Part shown: positions 25,539-35,194 of the stretch, piece after piece
Layout: every line of letters starts with the position of its first letter
How positions within the stretch are numbered: position 1 is the first letter of the stretch
Origin: Phascolarctobacterium_A sp034086985
GTDB taxonomy: Bacteria > Bacillota > Negativicutes > Acidaminococcales > Acidaminococcaceae
Assembly: GCA_034086985.1 (NCBI GenBank)
Contig: JAXDZG010000002.1
Coordinates: 62,001-126,000, forward strand
Direction: 5' to 3'
Length of the DNA: 64,000 bases
Translations under genes and position numbers: made by a program
Notes under the pieces: generated by a model
Told to the model about the DNA's origin: nothing
Seen by the model: only the letters and a program-made list of their open reading frames with translations
Database searches by the model: none

Positions 25539-28500
25539 ATGAGCGAAAATAAATTTACCCATTTACATGTGCATACGGAATATAGCCTGCTGGACGGTGC
25601 TTCCAAAATTCACGAGCTGGTGGCCTATGCCAAGGAGCTGGGCATGGACGCCTTGGCCATTACGGACCATGGTGCTATGTATGGCGCGGTAGAGTTTTAT
25701 CAGGAATGCACCAAGCAGGGCATTAAGCCCATTTTAGGCTGCGAGGTTTATTTAACCACGGGCTCCCATTTTGAAAAAAATAATCGGGGCATGTTCCATC
25801 TGATTTTGCTAGCGGAAAACGAAACTGGCTACCATAATCTTATGAAGCTGGTGAGCATCGGTCAGGTGGAGGGCTTTTACTACAAGCCCCGTATAGATAA
25901 GGACGCCCTTAGGGCACACAGTGAGGGCCTGATTTGCCTCAGCGCTTGTATCGCCGGAGAGCTGCCGGTGCTGATTTTGCAGGATAATCTGGAGGGCGCA
26001 CGGCGCTGCATTCAGGAATATATTGATATCTTTGGCAAGGATAATTATTTTTTAGAAATCCAGGACCACGATTTGCCTGAGGAGCACAAGGTTACGGCGG
26101 TGCTGAAGCAGCTGGCCAAGGAGTTTGACTTAGGCCTTGTGGCTACTAACGATTTGCACTATGTAAGGCGTGAGGATGCGGCGGCTCAGGATATTTTGCT
26201 GTGCATCCAGACTACAAGCACAGTGGACGAGCCCGACCGCATGCGCTTTCCCAACGATAGCTTTTATTTGAAGAGCTATGAGGAGATGGCGGAGCGCTTT
26301 GGGGATTGTCCTGAGGCACTGGCAAATCCTAATAAAATTGCTGAGCGCTGCAATGTGCAGCTGGAGTTCGGTCATTTGCTCTTGCCGGAATTCCCCGTGC
26401 CCAAGGGCTTTGACACAGCCAGCTATCTGCGCCATTTGTGCGAGGAAGCGTTGCCCAAGCGCTATCCCCATGTGGATGATAAAATTCGTCAGCGTTTGGA
26501 TTTCGAGCTTAAGATTATCAATGATATGGGCTACGATGCCTATTTTCTCATTGTGTGGGATTTTATTAATTTCTGCAGGGAGAAGGGCATCCCTGTGGGG
26601 CCGGGGCGCGGCAGCGCCGCGGGCAGTGTGGTTGCGTATTTGCTCAACATTACCAATGTGGAGCCTTTGCGCTACCATTTGCTCTTTGAACGCTTTTTAA
26701 ATCCGGAACGCGTCAGCATGCCGGATATTGATACGGACTTTTGCTATGTGCGCCGTCAGGAGGTGCTGGACTATGTGGTGCAGCGCTACGGCAAGGAGCG
26801 CGTAGCGCAGATTATTACCTTCGGTACGCTGCAGGCCCGTGCGGCGGTGCGTGACGTGGGCAAGGCCCTCGGCATGAGCTACGGCGCCGTGGATGAAATA
26901 GCCAAAATGATTCCCCGCGAGCTGGGCATTACGCTGGACAAGGCCCTGCATAATAAGGATTTGCGTGAAGCCTACGAGACACGGCCTGAGGTCAAGCAGC
27001 TGATCGATTTGTCTAAGAGCGTGGAGGGGCTGCCCCGCAACGCGGGTACCCACGCTGCAGGCGTTATCATTGCGCCCCATGACCTGCGGGAGTACGTGCC
27101 CCTGCAGCTGGGTGCTGATACAGATGGCATGATCACCCAATATGATAAGGATAAGGTGGAGGAGCTGGGCCTCTTAAAAATGGACTTTTTGGGCCTGCGC
27201 ACCCTGACCGTTATTGGCGACTGCATCGAATTTATTAAAGAAACCACTGGTGAAGTGGTGGATATAGACAATATTCCCTTGGAGGATGAGGCTACCTGTG
27301 CCATGCTGCGCAGGGGCGACACCACCTGCGTCTTCCAGCTGGAATCAGCGGGCATTACTAAGCTAGTGGTGGACCTTGCGCCTACTAGCTTCGAGGACTT
27401 AATCCCTCTTGTAGCTCTCTACCGCCCCGGCCCCCTGGGCACGGGTATGGCCGAGGACTTCATCGCCGGCCGTCACGGCCAGCGCACCGCCCAGGTGCTC
27501 CATCCCCTGATGGAGCCCATTTTAGAGGATACCTACGGCGTTATTCTCTACCAGGAGCAGGTAATGCAAATCACCTCCGCCCTGGCCGGCTTCACCCTGG
27601 GCCAGGCGGATATTATGCGCCGCGCCATGGGCAAGAAGAAGGCTTCCGTACTAGAGAGTATGCGCCAGGACTTTGTGGAAGGCGCGAAGCGCGAGCATGA
27701 TATACCCGAGCAGCTGAGCCAGCAAATTTTCTCCCTTTTACAGCATTTTGCGGGCTATGGCTTCAATAAGTCCCACTCTGTAGCCTACGCTCTGGTGGCC
27801 TACCAAACGGCTTATCTAAAGGCTCACTGGCGACCCCAGTTTATGGCGGCCTTCTTGAACAGCGTTATCGGCGATAGCGATAAGCTGAGCTGGTACATCT
27901 CCGTCTGCCGCAATGATAAAATTGATATTCTGCCGCCGGATGTTAATGAAAGCGGCTACCAATTCACCGTCCACGGCGGCAAGGCTATTCGTTTTGGCTT
28001 GGCCGGTATCAAGAGCATGGGCGATGCGGCAGTGCAGGAAATTATTAAATCCAGAGCCAAGGATGGGCCCTTTACCAGCTTGATGGATTTTTGTAACCGT
28101 GTAAGCATGCGCCTTGTGAATAAGCGTGCTTTGGAAAATCTCATTCGCAGCGGTGCTATGGATTCCTTTGGCGCCAAGCGCTCCCAGCTTTTGGAAGTGA
28201 TGGAAAGGGTGGCGGATTTGGGCTCTGCGGCGCAAAAGGACAGGGCCGGAGGGCAGCTTGGACTTTTTGATGAGTCCGAGACTTTGGCTGCTACGGAAAT
28301 TAGGCTTCCGGCTATGGAGGAGTTACCCAAAGCAGTTATTTTGCAAGATGAAAAGGAGCTTTTGGGCTTTTATGTAACGGATCATCCCTTAAGTGAATAT
28401 AGCAAGGTTTTAGAGCGTTATATGCCCCTGTATCAATTTGTGGGTGAGACAAGCATCAAGGATGGACAGCTGGTGCGGGTTGCAGGCATTATTGCCAACT

Positions 28501-28946
28501 GCACCATCAAAAACACGAAAAAGGGCGACACCATGGCTCTGCTTACGCTGGAGGATTTCACAGGACGCTGCAGTGTCATTGTCTTCAGTCGCGTGTACCA
28601 CGAATGTCTGCGGGAAATACATGAGGATGGCATTGTGGCCATTGAAGGGCGCTTCAGCGTGGATGAGCGTGAAAGCAAAATTGTGGCTCAAAGGGTAGTT
28701 CCCCTGAGCAACAGGATTCCCAGCGAGGTCAAGCTGAAGATTGAAGCTTATTTGGAAAATCCCTTGGTGCAAAGGGAGCTTTTAAATGCCTTCCAAAAAT
28801 TTCATGGCAATGACATCGTCTACCTGAAGCTCATGGGCTCTCGTAAAATTGTCAAGACCACACCCAATTATTGGGTTAACAGTCAGGCCGAGGGCTTTAA
28901 GGAAGCCATGGAAAGAATTTTAGGTAAGGATTGCTTTGTCCAATAA
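25539..28946 (+). CDS. dnaE: DNA polymerase III alpha subunit
   Basis: A 1135-residue replicative polymerase of the DnaE type. The N-terminal PHP domain starts FTHLHVHTEYSLLDGASK and continues ITDHGAMYGAVEF. The palm carries GPGRGSAAGSVVAY and the catalytic aspartates in MPDIDTDF. The helix-hairpin-helix and OB-fold (residues about 980-1060) follow; the C-terminus ends shortly after, typical of the DnaE1 form. It should synthesise the bulk of chromosomal DNA with the beta clamp. PolC is not in the window. Confidence 0.95.
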   Translation: MSENKFTHLHVHTEYSLLDGASKIHELVAYAKELGMDALAITDHGAMYGAVEFYQECTKQGIKPILGCEVYLTTGSHFEKNNRGMFHLILLAENETGYHNLMKLVSIGQVEGFYYKPRIDKDALRAHSEGLICLSACIAGELPVLILQDNLEGARRCIQEYIDIFGKDNYFLEIQDHDLPEEHKVTAVLKQLAKEFDLGLVATNDLHYVRREDAAAQDILLCIQTTSTVDEPDRMRFPNDSFYLKSYEEMAERFGDCPEALANPNKIAERCNVQLEFGHLLLPEFPVPKGFDTASYLRHLCEEALPKRYPHVDDKIRQRLDFELKIINDMGYDAYFLIVWDFINFCREKGIPVGPGRGSAAGSVVAYLLNITNVEPLRYHLLFERFLNPERVSMPDIDTDFCYVRRQEVLDYVVQRYGKERVAQIITFGTLQARAAVRDVGKALGMSYGAVDEIAKMIPRELGITLDKALHNKDLREAYETRPEVKQLIDLSKSVEGLPRNAGTHAAGVIIAPHDLREYVPLQLGADTDGMITQYDKDKVEELGLLKMDFLGLRTLTVIGDCIEFIKETTGEVVDIDNIPLEDEATCAMLRRGDTTCVFQLESAGITKLVVDLAPTSFEDLIPLVALYRPGPLGTGMAEDFIAGRHGQRTAQVLHPLMEPILEDTYGVILYQEQVMQITSALAGFTLGQADIMRRAMGKKKASVLESMRQDFVEGAKREHDIPEQLSQQIFSLLQHFAGYGFNKSHSVAYALVAYQTAYLKAHWRPQFMAAFLNSVIGDSDKLSWYISVCRNDKIDILPPDVNESGYQFTVHGGKAIRFGLAGIKSMGDAAVQEIIKSRAKDGPFTSLMDFCNRVSMRLVNKRALENLIRSGAMDSFGAKRSQLLEVMERVADLGSAAQKDRAGGQLGLFDESETLAATEIRLPAMEELPKAVILQDEKELLGFYVTDHPLSEYSKVLERYMPLYQFVGETSIKDGQLVRVAGIIANCTIKNTKKGDTMALLTLEDFTGRCSVIVFSRVYHECLREIHEDGIVAIEGRFSVDERESKIVAQRVVPLSNRIPSEVKLKIEAYLENPLVQRELLNAFQKFHGNDIVYLKLMGSRKIVKTTPNYWVNSQAEGFKEAMERILGKDCFVQ

Positions 28947-29010
28947 GTGGCTTTTTTTAGCTAAAAAATGTTAAATATGCAACGGTTATACAAGAATAGC
29001 GGAAATAGAC

Positions 29011-29040
29011 TTGCAAGTCTATACTGAAAAATGATACAAT
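29011..29040 (+). promoter_or_regulatory. Promoter for etfBA
   Basis: -35 TTGCAA (29011-29016) and -10 TACAAT (29035-29040) are 18 bp apart, about 40 bases before the etfB start at 29083. Confidence 0.65.
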
Positions 29041-29082
29041 ATAGAGAGTCATGTGTATATAACAATTGCAAGGAGGCTGCAA

Positions 29083-29877
29083 ATGAATATTATAGTATGT
29101 ATTAAACAAACTCCGGATACTGAGAAGGTAAAATTCAATCCGGAAACTCGTACCCTGCTGCGTGAAGGCGTTGAAAATATTATGAACCCCTTCGATATGC
29201 AGGCTTTGGAAACTGCCCTGATTATGAAGGACAAATTCGGTGGTAAGGTTACCTGCATTTCCATGGGCCTGCCCCAAGCAACCGACGTGTTGAAGGAAGC
29301 TCTGGCTATGGGTGCGGATGATGCTGCTCTCATTAGTGACCGTGCTTTGGCAGGCTCCGATACCCTGGCTACCAGCTTGACTCTGGCTGCTGCTATTAAA
29401 AAGATTGGCGACTATGATTTGATTCTGTGCGGCAAGCAGGCAGTGGATGGCGACACCGCTCAGGTTGGCCCCGAAATCGCTGAGCATTTGGGCTTGCCCC
29501 AAATCACCGGCACCTTAAAGCTGGATTATGTGGACGAGCGTTTTGTTGCTTATCGTGAAAATGATAACTATTCCGAAACCTTGGCTTGTGCAGCACCCTT
29601 GCTGGTTACTGTAAACACCGCTGAAAAGGAGCCCCGTTTTGCTAGCATTAAGGGTAAAATGAAGGCACGCAAGGCTAAAATTCCCACCTGGACCATTGAG
29701 GATTTGGGCTTGGCACCGGAGCAAGTAGGTCTGATTGGCTCTCCCACCAAGGTTAGAAAATCCTTCACCCCGACTCCGCCGGAAATCCACAGCGAAATCA
29801 TTGCTGAGGAAGATTTGGATGTAGCTGTAGATATGCTGTTTGAGAAGCTTGTAAAAGCTGAAATTATTACTCGTTGA
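29083..29877 (+). CDS. etfB: Electron transfer flavoprotein beta subunit
   Basis: A 264-residue EtfB. It begins MNIIVCIKQTPDTEKVKFN and carries the nucleotide-binding motif CGKQAVDGDTAQVGPEIAEHLG. With EtfA it forms a flavoprotein that carries electrons between an acyl-CoA or lactate-type dehydrogenase and ferredoxin/NAD in anaerobes. ATG 29083 is preferred because AGGAGG lies right upstream; an upstream in-frame start at 29053 has none. It is 10 bases from etfA, so both are coexpressed. Confidence 0.93.
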   Translation: MNIIVCIKQTPDTEKVKFNPETRTLLREGVENIMNPFDMQALETALIMKDKFGGKVTCISMGLPQATDVLKEALAMGADDAALISDRALAGSDTLATSLTLAAAIKKIGDYDLILCGKQAVDGDTAQVGPEIAEHLGLPQITGTLKLDYVDERFVAYRENDNYSETLACAAPLLVTVNTAEKEPRFASIKGKMKARKAKIPTWTIEDLGLAPEQVGLIGSPTKVRKSFTPTPPEIHSEIIAEEDLDVAVDMLFEKLVKAEIITR

Positions 29878-29887
29878 GGTGAATGAT

Positions 29888-31081
29888 ATGGCAATGAAAG
29901 TAGATAGAGATAAATGTATCGGCTGTGAATCCTGCACCATGGTCTGCCCCGTAGGCGCCATCAGCATGGTTGACGGCAAAGCAATGATTGACCCTGAACA
30001 ATGCATTTCCTGCGGCGCTTGCGTTGGCGAATGCCCTGTTGAGGCTATCGCTCCTGAGGCAAGTGCTAAGGCTGAGGTTGCTAATAACGAGGGCAAGGAT
30101 ATGTGGGTAATTTGCGAGCTGGATAAGGGCGATGCTCTGCCGGTTTGCTACGAGCTCATCGGCGCTGCCAATGGCCTGGCTAAGAAGGCCGGCGACAAAT
30201 GCTGCGCAGTTATTATTGGCAATGGCGTAGCTGAGCTGCCCGCGAAAATGATTGCTGCTGGTGCGGACAAGGTATATGTAATCGATAGCGATAAATATAC
30301 CGACTACCACACCGAATTATATACCGATGCAGTGTGCCAATTGGTAGAGGCTTATAAGCCCTCCGCTTTGATGCTGCCCGCAACCATTGATGGTCGCGAT
30401 TTGGCTCCGCGCATTGCAGCACGCCTGCACACCGGACTGTGCGCTGATTGCACCGCCGTTGATATTACTGATGATAATTTGGTAGCCTGGACCCGTCCTG
30501 CACTGGGCGGCAACATCTATGCCACCATCGTCTGCGACGAGCATCGTCCGCAAATGGGCACCGTGCGTCCGAAGGTATTCAAGCCCTTGGAGCCCGATGC
30601 AAGCCGTACCGGTGAGGTAATTGCCTTCACTCCGGTGGACAGAGTAGAAAATAAAGTAGAAATCCTGAAGAAGGTTCCCAACGCAGGCAGCAACTCCATT
30701 AAGCTGGAGGACGCCGAGGTTATCGCAGCTGGTGGCCGTGGCATGGGCACTCAAGAAAACTTTGACAAGCTGGCAGAGCTGGCAGGCCTTTTTGAAAAGG
30801 GCGCTGTAGCAGGCTCTCGTGCTGTTATCGACGCTGGCTGGATGGCTCATTCCCAACAGGTTGGCCAATCCGGTAAGACAGTTACTCCGCACATCTATTT
30901 TGCCTGCGGTATCAGCGGCGCTGTACAGCATATTTCCGGCATGAAGGAATCCGACGTTATCATCGCCATCAATAAGGACGCTACTGCACCCATCTTTACT
31001 GTAGCTCATTATGGCATCGTGGGCGATGTTAATGTAATCCTGCCCAAGCTCATCGAAAAAATTAAAGCTTACAAAGAATAA
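29888..31081 (+). CDS. etfA: Electron transfer flavoprotein alpha subunit with N-terminal ferredoxin domain
   Basis: A 397-residue protein. Residues about 1-60 are a two-[4Fe-4S] ferredoxin (CIGCESCTMVCPVGAI and CISCGACVGECPVEAI). The rest is EtfA, with the C-terminal FAD site GQSGKTVTPHIYFACGISGA and NKDATAPIF. The ferredoxin fusion is known from electron-bifurcating Etfs (for example the CarE and lactate-dehydrogenase types), suggesting bifurcation here. ATG 29888 fits the GAGGTGA at 29876-29881; GTG 29879 does not. The partner dehydrogenase is not adjacent. Confidence 0.93.
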   Translation: MAMKVDRDKCIGCESCTMVCPVGAISMVDGKAMIDPEQCISCGACVGECPVEAIAPEASAKAEVANNEGKDMWVICELDKGDALPVCYELIGAANGLAKKAGDKCCAVIIGNGVAELPAKMIAAGADKVYVIDSDKYTDYHTELYTDAVCQLVEAYKPSALMLPATIDGRDLAPRIAARLHTGLCADCTAVDITDDNLVAWTRPALGGNIYATIVCDEHRPQMGTVRPKVFKPLEPDASRTGEVIAFTPVDRVENKVEILKKVPNAGSNSIKLEDAEVIAAGGRGMGTQENFDKLAELAGLFEKGAVAGSRAVIDAGWMAHSQQVGQSGKTVTPHIYFACGISGAVQHISGMKESDVIIAINKDATAPIFTVAHYGIVGDVNVILPKLIEKIKAYKE

Positions 31082-31105
31082 GTTTAACTAATATCATTCC
31101 ATTCA

Positions 31106-31137
31106 CTAGAGGCGTTCTATTTTTAGGATGCCTCTAG
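31106..31137 (+). terminator. Terminator-like hairpin after etfA
   Basis: CTAGAGGC/GCCTCTAG forms an 8-bp stem around a 16-base loop. No long T run follows, so it is a weak terminator or an mRNA-stabilising hairpin. Confidence 0.45.
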
Positions 31138-31227
31138 CGTTGTTCAAGAGATAAATATTTAATATTTAAAATATTTATCATTTTCAATACAGAAAAAAGG
31201 GAAAAGGTTCCCAATAGGAGTTTTACT

Positions 31228-31422
31228 ATGTGGAAGGTATTATATATCGCTCCAACTGAAGCACAAGCTCAACGTATTCAGCAGCTGCTGACGGAAAGTG
31301 GCTTTTTGGTAAAGGTCAAAAGCTCCGGCGGCAAGCATAATAAGGCTTTTGAAATCTGCGTGCCCGTCTCCGAGGCGGAGGACGCTTATGAGGTTTTGTG
31401 TGAACATAAATTTCAGTGCTGA
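31228..31422 (+). CDS. Small DUF2007-like protein
   Basis: A 64-residue protein with a ferredoxin-like beta-alpha-beta pattern: MWKVLYIAPTEAQAQRIQQLL, then a strand LVKVKSS, and ending VPVSEAEDAYEVL. This looks like the DUF2007/signal-transducing small fold, but similarity is short. It is 15 bases upstream of pyk and is probably in the same operon. A GGAG lies before the ATG. The function is unknown. Confidence 0.65.
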   Translation: MWKVLYIAPTEAQAQRIQQLLTESGFLVKVKSSGGKHNKAFEICVPVSEAEDAYEVLCEHKFQC

Positions 31423-31437
31423 GGGGGTTCGGTTCTG

Positions 31438-33189
31438 ATGAAAAAAACAAAAATTATTTGTACCATGGGTCCTGCCACTGATGATGTGTCCTTGCTGACC
31501 CAAATGATGCAGTCCGGTATGGATTTAGCCCGCTTTAACTTTTCTCATGGCAATCACGAGGACCATGGCAAGCGTCTAAGCCTAGTGCGCCAGGCTGCTG
31601 CCAGGGCAGGTAAGGTTATTGCTACCATTGCCGATACTAAGGGCCCTGAGATGCGCCTCGGCATGTTCAAGGATAACAAGGTACAGCTCAGCGAGGGTGA
31701 TGAGTTCACCCTGACTACGGCAGATTATTTGGGAGACGAGCATAAGGCTCATGTGAACTACGCAGGTCTGCCTGAGGAGCTTACTGTGGGCAGCAGCATT
31801 CTTTTGGCTGACGGCCTGCTTTCCTTAAAGGTAACTGCCATCGAGGGCTGCGAAATTCATACCATAGTAGTGAACGGTGGCGAGCTCAGCTCCCGCAAGC
31901 GCGTGGCCTGCCCCGGCATCGAGCTGAAGCTGCCCTTCCTGTCCGAGCAGGATAAATCCGACATTCTCTTCGCAGCTAAAAACGATATGGATTATGTGGC
32001 CGCTTCCTTCGTGCAAAAGGCGGATGATGTTATCGCCATTCGCAAGGTGCTGGAGGAAAATGGCTATCACATGGGCATCATTTCCAAGATTGAAAATGAA
32101 GCCGGTGTGAAGAATATTGACGAGATTATCAATGTCTCCGACGGCGTCATGGTAGCCCGTGGAGATCTGGGCGTGGAGATTCCTACGGAGGATGTGCCCA
32201 TTGTGCAAAAGGAGATTATTTCCCGCTGCAACAAGGCTGGCAAGCCCGTTATCACCGCCACCCAAATGCTGGAGAGCATGATGAATAGCTATCGCGCGAC
32301 CCGAGCCGAGGCTAGTGATGTGGCCAACGCTATTTATGATGGCAGTGATGTTATCATGCTCAGCGGTGAGACTGCTTCCGGAAAATATCCCTTGGAGGCA
32401 GTGCAGACCATGGCCAAGATTGCAGAGCGCACGGAAAAATCCTTGGATTATATTGCTTTGTTCCGCAAGAAGGGTCTGGCAGAGCGCATTCATTCTACGG
32501 ACGCCATTAGCCATGCTACGGTGCAGATTGCTACAGAAATTCGCGCCAACGCTATTTTAACTATTACTGAGTCCGGCTTTACGGCCCGCATGATTGCTAA
32601 ATATAAGCCCTGGTCCCAGGTTGTGGCTATGTCCCGTGTGGAAAAGAGCGTGCGTATGATGCAGCTGTATTGGGGTGTGGAGCCTATTTTAGGGCCCTAT
32701 AGCACCAATACTGACGAGATGATCGAGCTGAGCCTGCAATGTGCACTGCATAATGGTGCCATCAGCGATGGCTCCTCCGTTGTGATTACAGCCGGTGTGC
32801 CCATTGGCACTCCCGGTAGTACGAATTTGATTAAGGTGGTTACTGTGGGAAATAAGCTTTTAAGTGGTACTGGTATCGGTCGCCGCAGCGTCACCGGTAA
32901 GCTGTGCATTTGCAGCACCAGTGCTGATTTTGCCAATAAATTACAAAAGGGCGACGTTCTGGTTGTGGACGTGCTCAACGATGAATTTGTACCGGCAGCT
33001 TCTAGCAAGGCAGCTGCCATTATCGCCGAGGAAGGCGGCCTGACCTCCTCCACTGCTATTGTGGGCATCACCTGCGGTCTGCCCGTCATTGTCGGCGCAG
33101 CTCGTGCTGTGAGCACCTTGCCTGACGGCGCGCTGGTAACGGTGGACCCGGTCAGCGGCGACGTTTACGAAGGCGATATTAATCTGTAA
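31438..33189 (+). CDS. pyk: Pyruvate kinase with C-terminal PEP-utiliser domain
   Basis: A 583-residue enzyme that transfers phosphate from phosphoenolpyruvate to ADP, giving pyruvate and ATP. The barrel carries ISKIENEAGVKNIDEI and MVARGDLGVEIP (substrate and metal binding), and the hinge TRAEASDVANAIYDGSDVIM. After the regulatory C domain comes an extra domain of about 100 residues (positions 480-583), as in Bacillus-type kinases. In that domain the usual phosphohistidine loop TSHAA reads TSSTA, so it is not expected to carry phosphate. Confidence 0.95.
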   Translation: MKKTKIICTMGPATDDVSLLTQMMQSGMDLARFNFSHGNHEDHGKRLSLVRQAAARAGKVIATIADTKGPEMRLGMFKDNKVQLSEGDEFTLTTADYLGDEHKAHVNYAGLPEELTVGSSILLADGLLSLKVTAIEGCEIHTIVVNGGELSSRKRVACPGIELKLPFLSEQDKSDILFAAKNDMDYVAASFVQKADDVIAIRKVLEENGYHMGIISKIENEAGVKNIDEIINVSDGVMVARGDLGVEIPTEDVPIVQKEIISRCNKAGKPVITATQMLESMMNSYRATRAEASDVANAIYDGSDVIMLSGETASGKYPLEAVQTMAKIAERTEKSLDYIALFRKKGLAERIHSTDAISHATVQIATEIRANAILTITESGFTARMIAKYKPWSQVVAMSRVEKSVRMMQLYWGVEPILGPYSTNTDEMIELSLQCALHNGAISDGSSVVITAGVPIGTPGSTNLIKVVTVGNKLLSGTGIGRRSVTGKLCICSTSADFANKLQKGDVLVVDVLNDEFVPAASSKAAAIIAEEGGLTSSTAIVGITCGLPVIVGAARAVSTLPDGALVTVDPVSGDVYEGDINL

Positions 33190-33193
33190 GGCT

Positions 33194-34204
33194 ATGGATG
33201 CTCTTGATGCTGTTTGTGGTATGGATGAATCCTTGGCTTTAGAGGTTTGTCTTGCCGTACGCCAAAATAAGCTTGAGGCAGCCCAGGCTACTTTTGAGAA
33301 GATTTTGGTAGTACAGGAGGATAAAGAGTTTCTTGCTCTCATAAAGCTGGCCCTGCTTGCTGCTTTACGCAAGGAGCAAGAGTTAATGGCCTTACATTGG
33401 TTAGAGGCGAGTAAAAAGCGGCTTAAAGCAGTCTTTGCGAAAGCAGAGCTGGCAGAGGAAGGGGCCAGTCTTTTAGAGACCTGGTGCTTTGCCTGCTGTG
33501 ACCATCGTTTAGAAAATATGCGTGTAGCGCTTACAAGCTTAGTGCGTCAGTGGTTTAGAGCCACAGGCTCTAGCACGGAGGCCCAAGCACTAGAAAAGGA
33601 GCTGCTCAACATGGCTGCCCGCATGGTGCGCCGTGGTTGGCAGCAGGAGGCTAGGTGGCTGCTGCGCTTACTGGCCTGGCGCGTCCTGCGCTGCCAGAGC
33701 TTGGATGCTTGGCAGCGGCTTTTGGCACAGCTCTCCTTGCATTTTACGGTGTACGCTCGCTGGGATGGCTTCGCCAAGGCCTGCGAGGCGTATGGGGAGC
33801 TGGTGCTGCTGCTAGTGGTGCTGGTGCGGCGCGCAAAGCGCGACGCACAACGTTACCAGCAAGCGGAGTTACAGGCGCACCGCAAGCCCTTGACCGAGCA
33901 GCAGCGAGCTGCTGCGCTCAAGCTGGCGCTGCGCACGGTGCGTGATTTGGTAACGACTATTGCTCGCACTTCCATGCAGGACGATATGGATATCTTCCGC
34001 CAGTGGTACCAATATTTATGGCAGCTGGCAGGAGATGACCAGCTTAAAAAGCAGCAGCTCATGTTGCTGCTGCAGCTGGCCATCCGTTATTGGCAGCGTA
34101 CGCTGCCCAAGAGCAGCAAAAAGCAGGTGCGCTTTTTGCAGGATTTGCTAGAGCCAAGCTTCATCAGCGCCGAGTATGAGGCGCTGCTTGAGAGAATCGC
34201 TTGA
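33194..34204 (+). CDS. Unrecognised helical protein downstream of pyk
   Basis: A 336-residue protein that I do not recognise. It is rich in Ala, Leu, Gln and Arg, almost wholly helical in pattern, with no signal peptide, metal motif or Walker motif. Residues about 205-225 (LVLLLVVLVRRAK) are hydrophobic and could be a buried helix. A TPR-like or helical-repeat scaffold is possible. It starts 4 bases after the pyk stop and so is likely in the same transcript. Confidence 0.6.
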   Translation: MDALDAVCGMDESLALEVCLAVRQNKLEAAQATFEKILVVQEDKEFLALIKLALLAALRKEQELMALHWLEASKKRLKAVFAKAELAEEGASLLETWCFACCDHRLENMRVALTSLVRQWFRATGSSTEAQALEKELLNMAARMVRRGWQQEARWLLRLLAWRVLRCQSLDAWQRLLAQLSLHFTVYARWDGFAKACEAYGELVLLLVVLVRRAKRDAQRYQQAELQAHRKPLTEQQRAAALKLALRTVRDLVTTIARTSMQDDMDIFRQWYQYLWQLAGDDQLKKQQLMLLLQLAIRYWQRTLPKSSKKQVRFLQDLLEPSFISAEYEALLERIA

Positions 34205-34214
34205 AGTGAGCCTT

Positions 34215-34240
34215 CTCCCCTTAAAAAACTTTAAGGGGAG
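34215..34240. repeat. Intergenic palindrome (REP-like hairpin)
   Basis: CTCCCCTTAAA/TTTAAGGGGAG is an 11-bp perfect stem with a 4-base loop, followed by GTGCCGAGCTTGCGAGGCGG. Similar palindromes of this style are found repeatedly between genes in Negativicutes (from memory). It could end the pyk transcript, but lacks a T run. Confidence 0.5.
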
Positions 34241-34312
34241 GTGCCGAGCTTGCGAGGCGGAGAAAATTTGCAAGTCCTCAAGTCCTAAACTTTAATTAAT
34301 GAGGTAAAAATC

Positions 34313-35194
34313 ATGGCTAAAATTGTTGTAGTAGGTAGCTGTAATATCGATATTACAGTGGAGTGCGACCGCTGGGCCAAGCCTGGCGAGACCATTTTTG
34401 GCAAGCGCCTCACTGTAAACCCCGGTGGCAAGGGTGCCAACCAGGCTGTGGCTGCCGCCCGCTTAGGTGCGGAGGTAAGCATGGTGGGCTGCATCGGCGA
34501 CGATGTCTATGGTCAGTTGGTGCAAAAGGCGCTCAAGGAAAATAATGTGGACGCCACCTATGTGAAGGTGCTGGCCGGTGAAAACAGCGGCACTGCCCAC
34601 ATCACGGTGGCCGAAAACGATAATAGCATTATCGTTATCAAGGCCGCTAACGATTTAGTATCCCCGGCGCTTATCGACGAGGCTTGGGATACCATCAAGC
34701 AGGCGGATATGGTGCTTTTGCAGCATGAAATTCCCGCCGCTACCAACGCATATGTTATCGAAAAATGCTACGCTGCCGGTGTGCCCGTGTTGCTCAACCC
34801 CGCTCCCGTGGCTCCGGTGCCCCAGGAGCTTTTGGATAAGGTAACCTACCTTACTCCCAACGAGCACGAGGCTGCCATCCTCTTTGCCGGGGAGGGCAAG
34901 GCGGATATCCTAGGTCGCAACCAGGGTAAAGTGATTATGACCTTGGGCAGCAAGGGCGTAGCCTATGCAGAAAAGGGTCAGGTTTATAATGTATCGGGCT
35001 TTAAAGTGCAGCCCGTGGACACCACTGGCGCTGGCGATACCTTCAACGGTGCCTTTGCTGTGGCTCGTGCCAACGGCAAGAATATGTACGATAGCATCAG
35101 CTTTGCCAACGCGGCAGCAGCGCTGTCCGTGCAAAAGCTGGGCGCTCAGGGCGGTATGCCTTATTTAAACGAAGTAGAGGAGATGCTTGAGTAA
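34313..35194 (+). CDS. rbsK: Ribokinase
   Basis: A 293-residue PfkB-family kinase that phosphorylates ribose to ribose-5-phosphate. N-terminal VNPGGKGANQAVAAARLGA and C-terminal VDTTGAGDTFNGAFA (with the catalytic Asp) are diagnostic. It opens rbsKDACB. GAGGT lies just before the ATG. A possible promoter (TTGCAA 34268-34273, TTTAAT 34291-34296) leaves a very short leader, so it is doubtful. No RbsR-type regulator is in the window. Confidence 0.93.
   Translation: MAKIVVVGSCNIDITVECDRWAKPGETIFGKRLTVNPGGKGANQAVAAARLGAEVSMVGCIGDDVYGQLVQKALKENNVDATYVKVLAGENSGTAHITVAENDNSIIVIKAANDLVSPALIDEAWDTIKQADMVLLQHEIPAATNAYVIEKCYAAGVPVLLNPAPVAPVPQELLDKVTYLTPNEHEAAILFAGEGKADILGRNQGKVIMTLGSKGVAYAEKGQVYNVSGFKVQPVDTTGAGDTFNGAFAVARANGKNMYDSISFANAAAALSVQKLGAQGGMPYLNEVEEMLE

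Noticed and set aside
33697..33712. GCTTGGATGCTT as a target of an RNA from 14760 onward
   Set aside because: Only 12 bases match, inside a coding region and without a T-rich PAM; likely chance.
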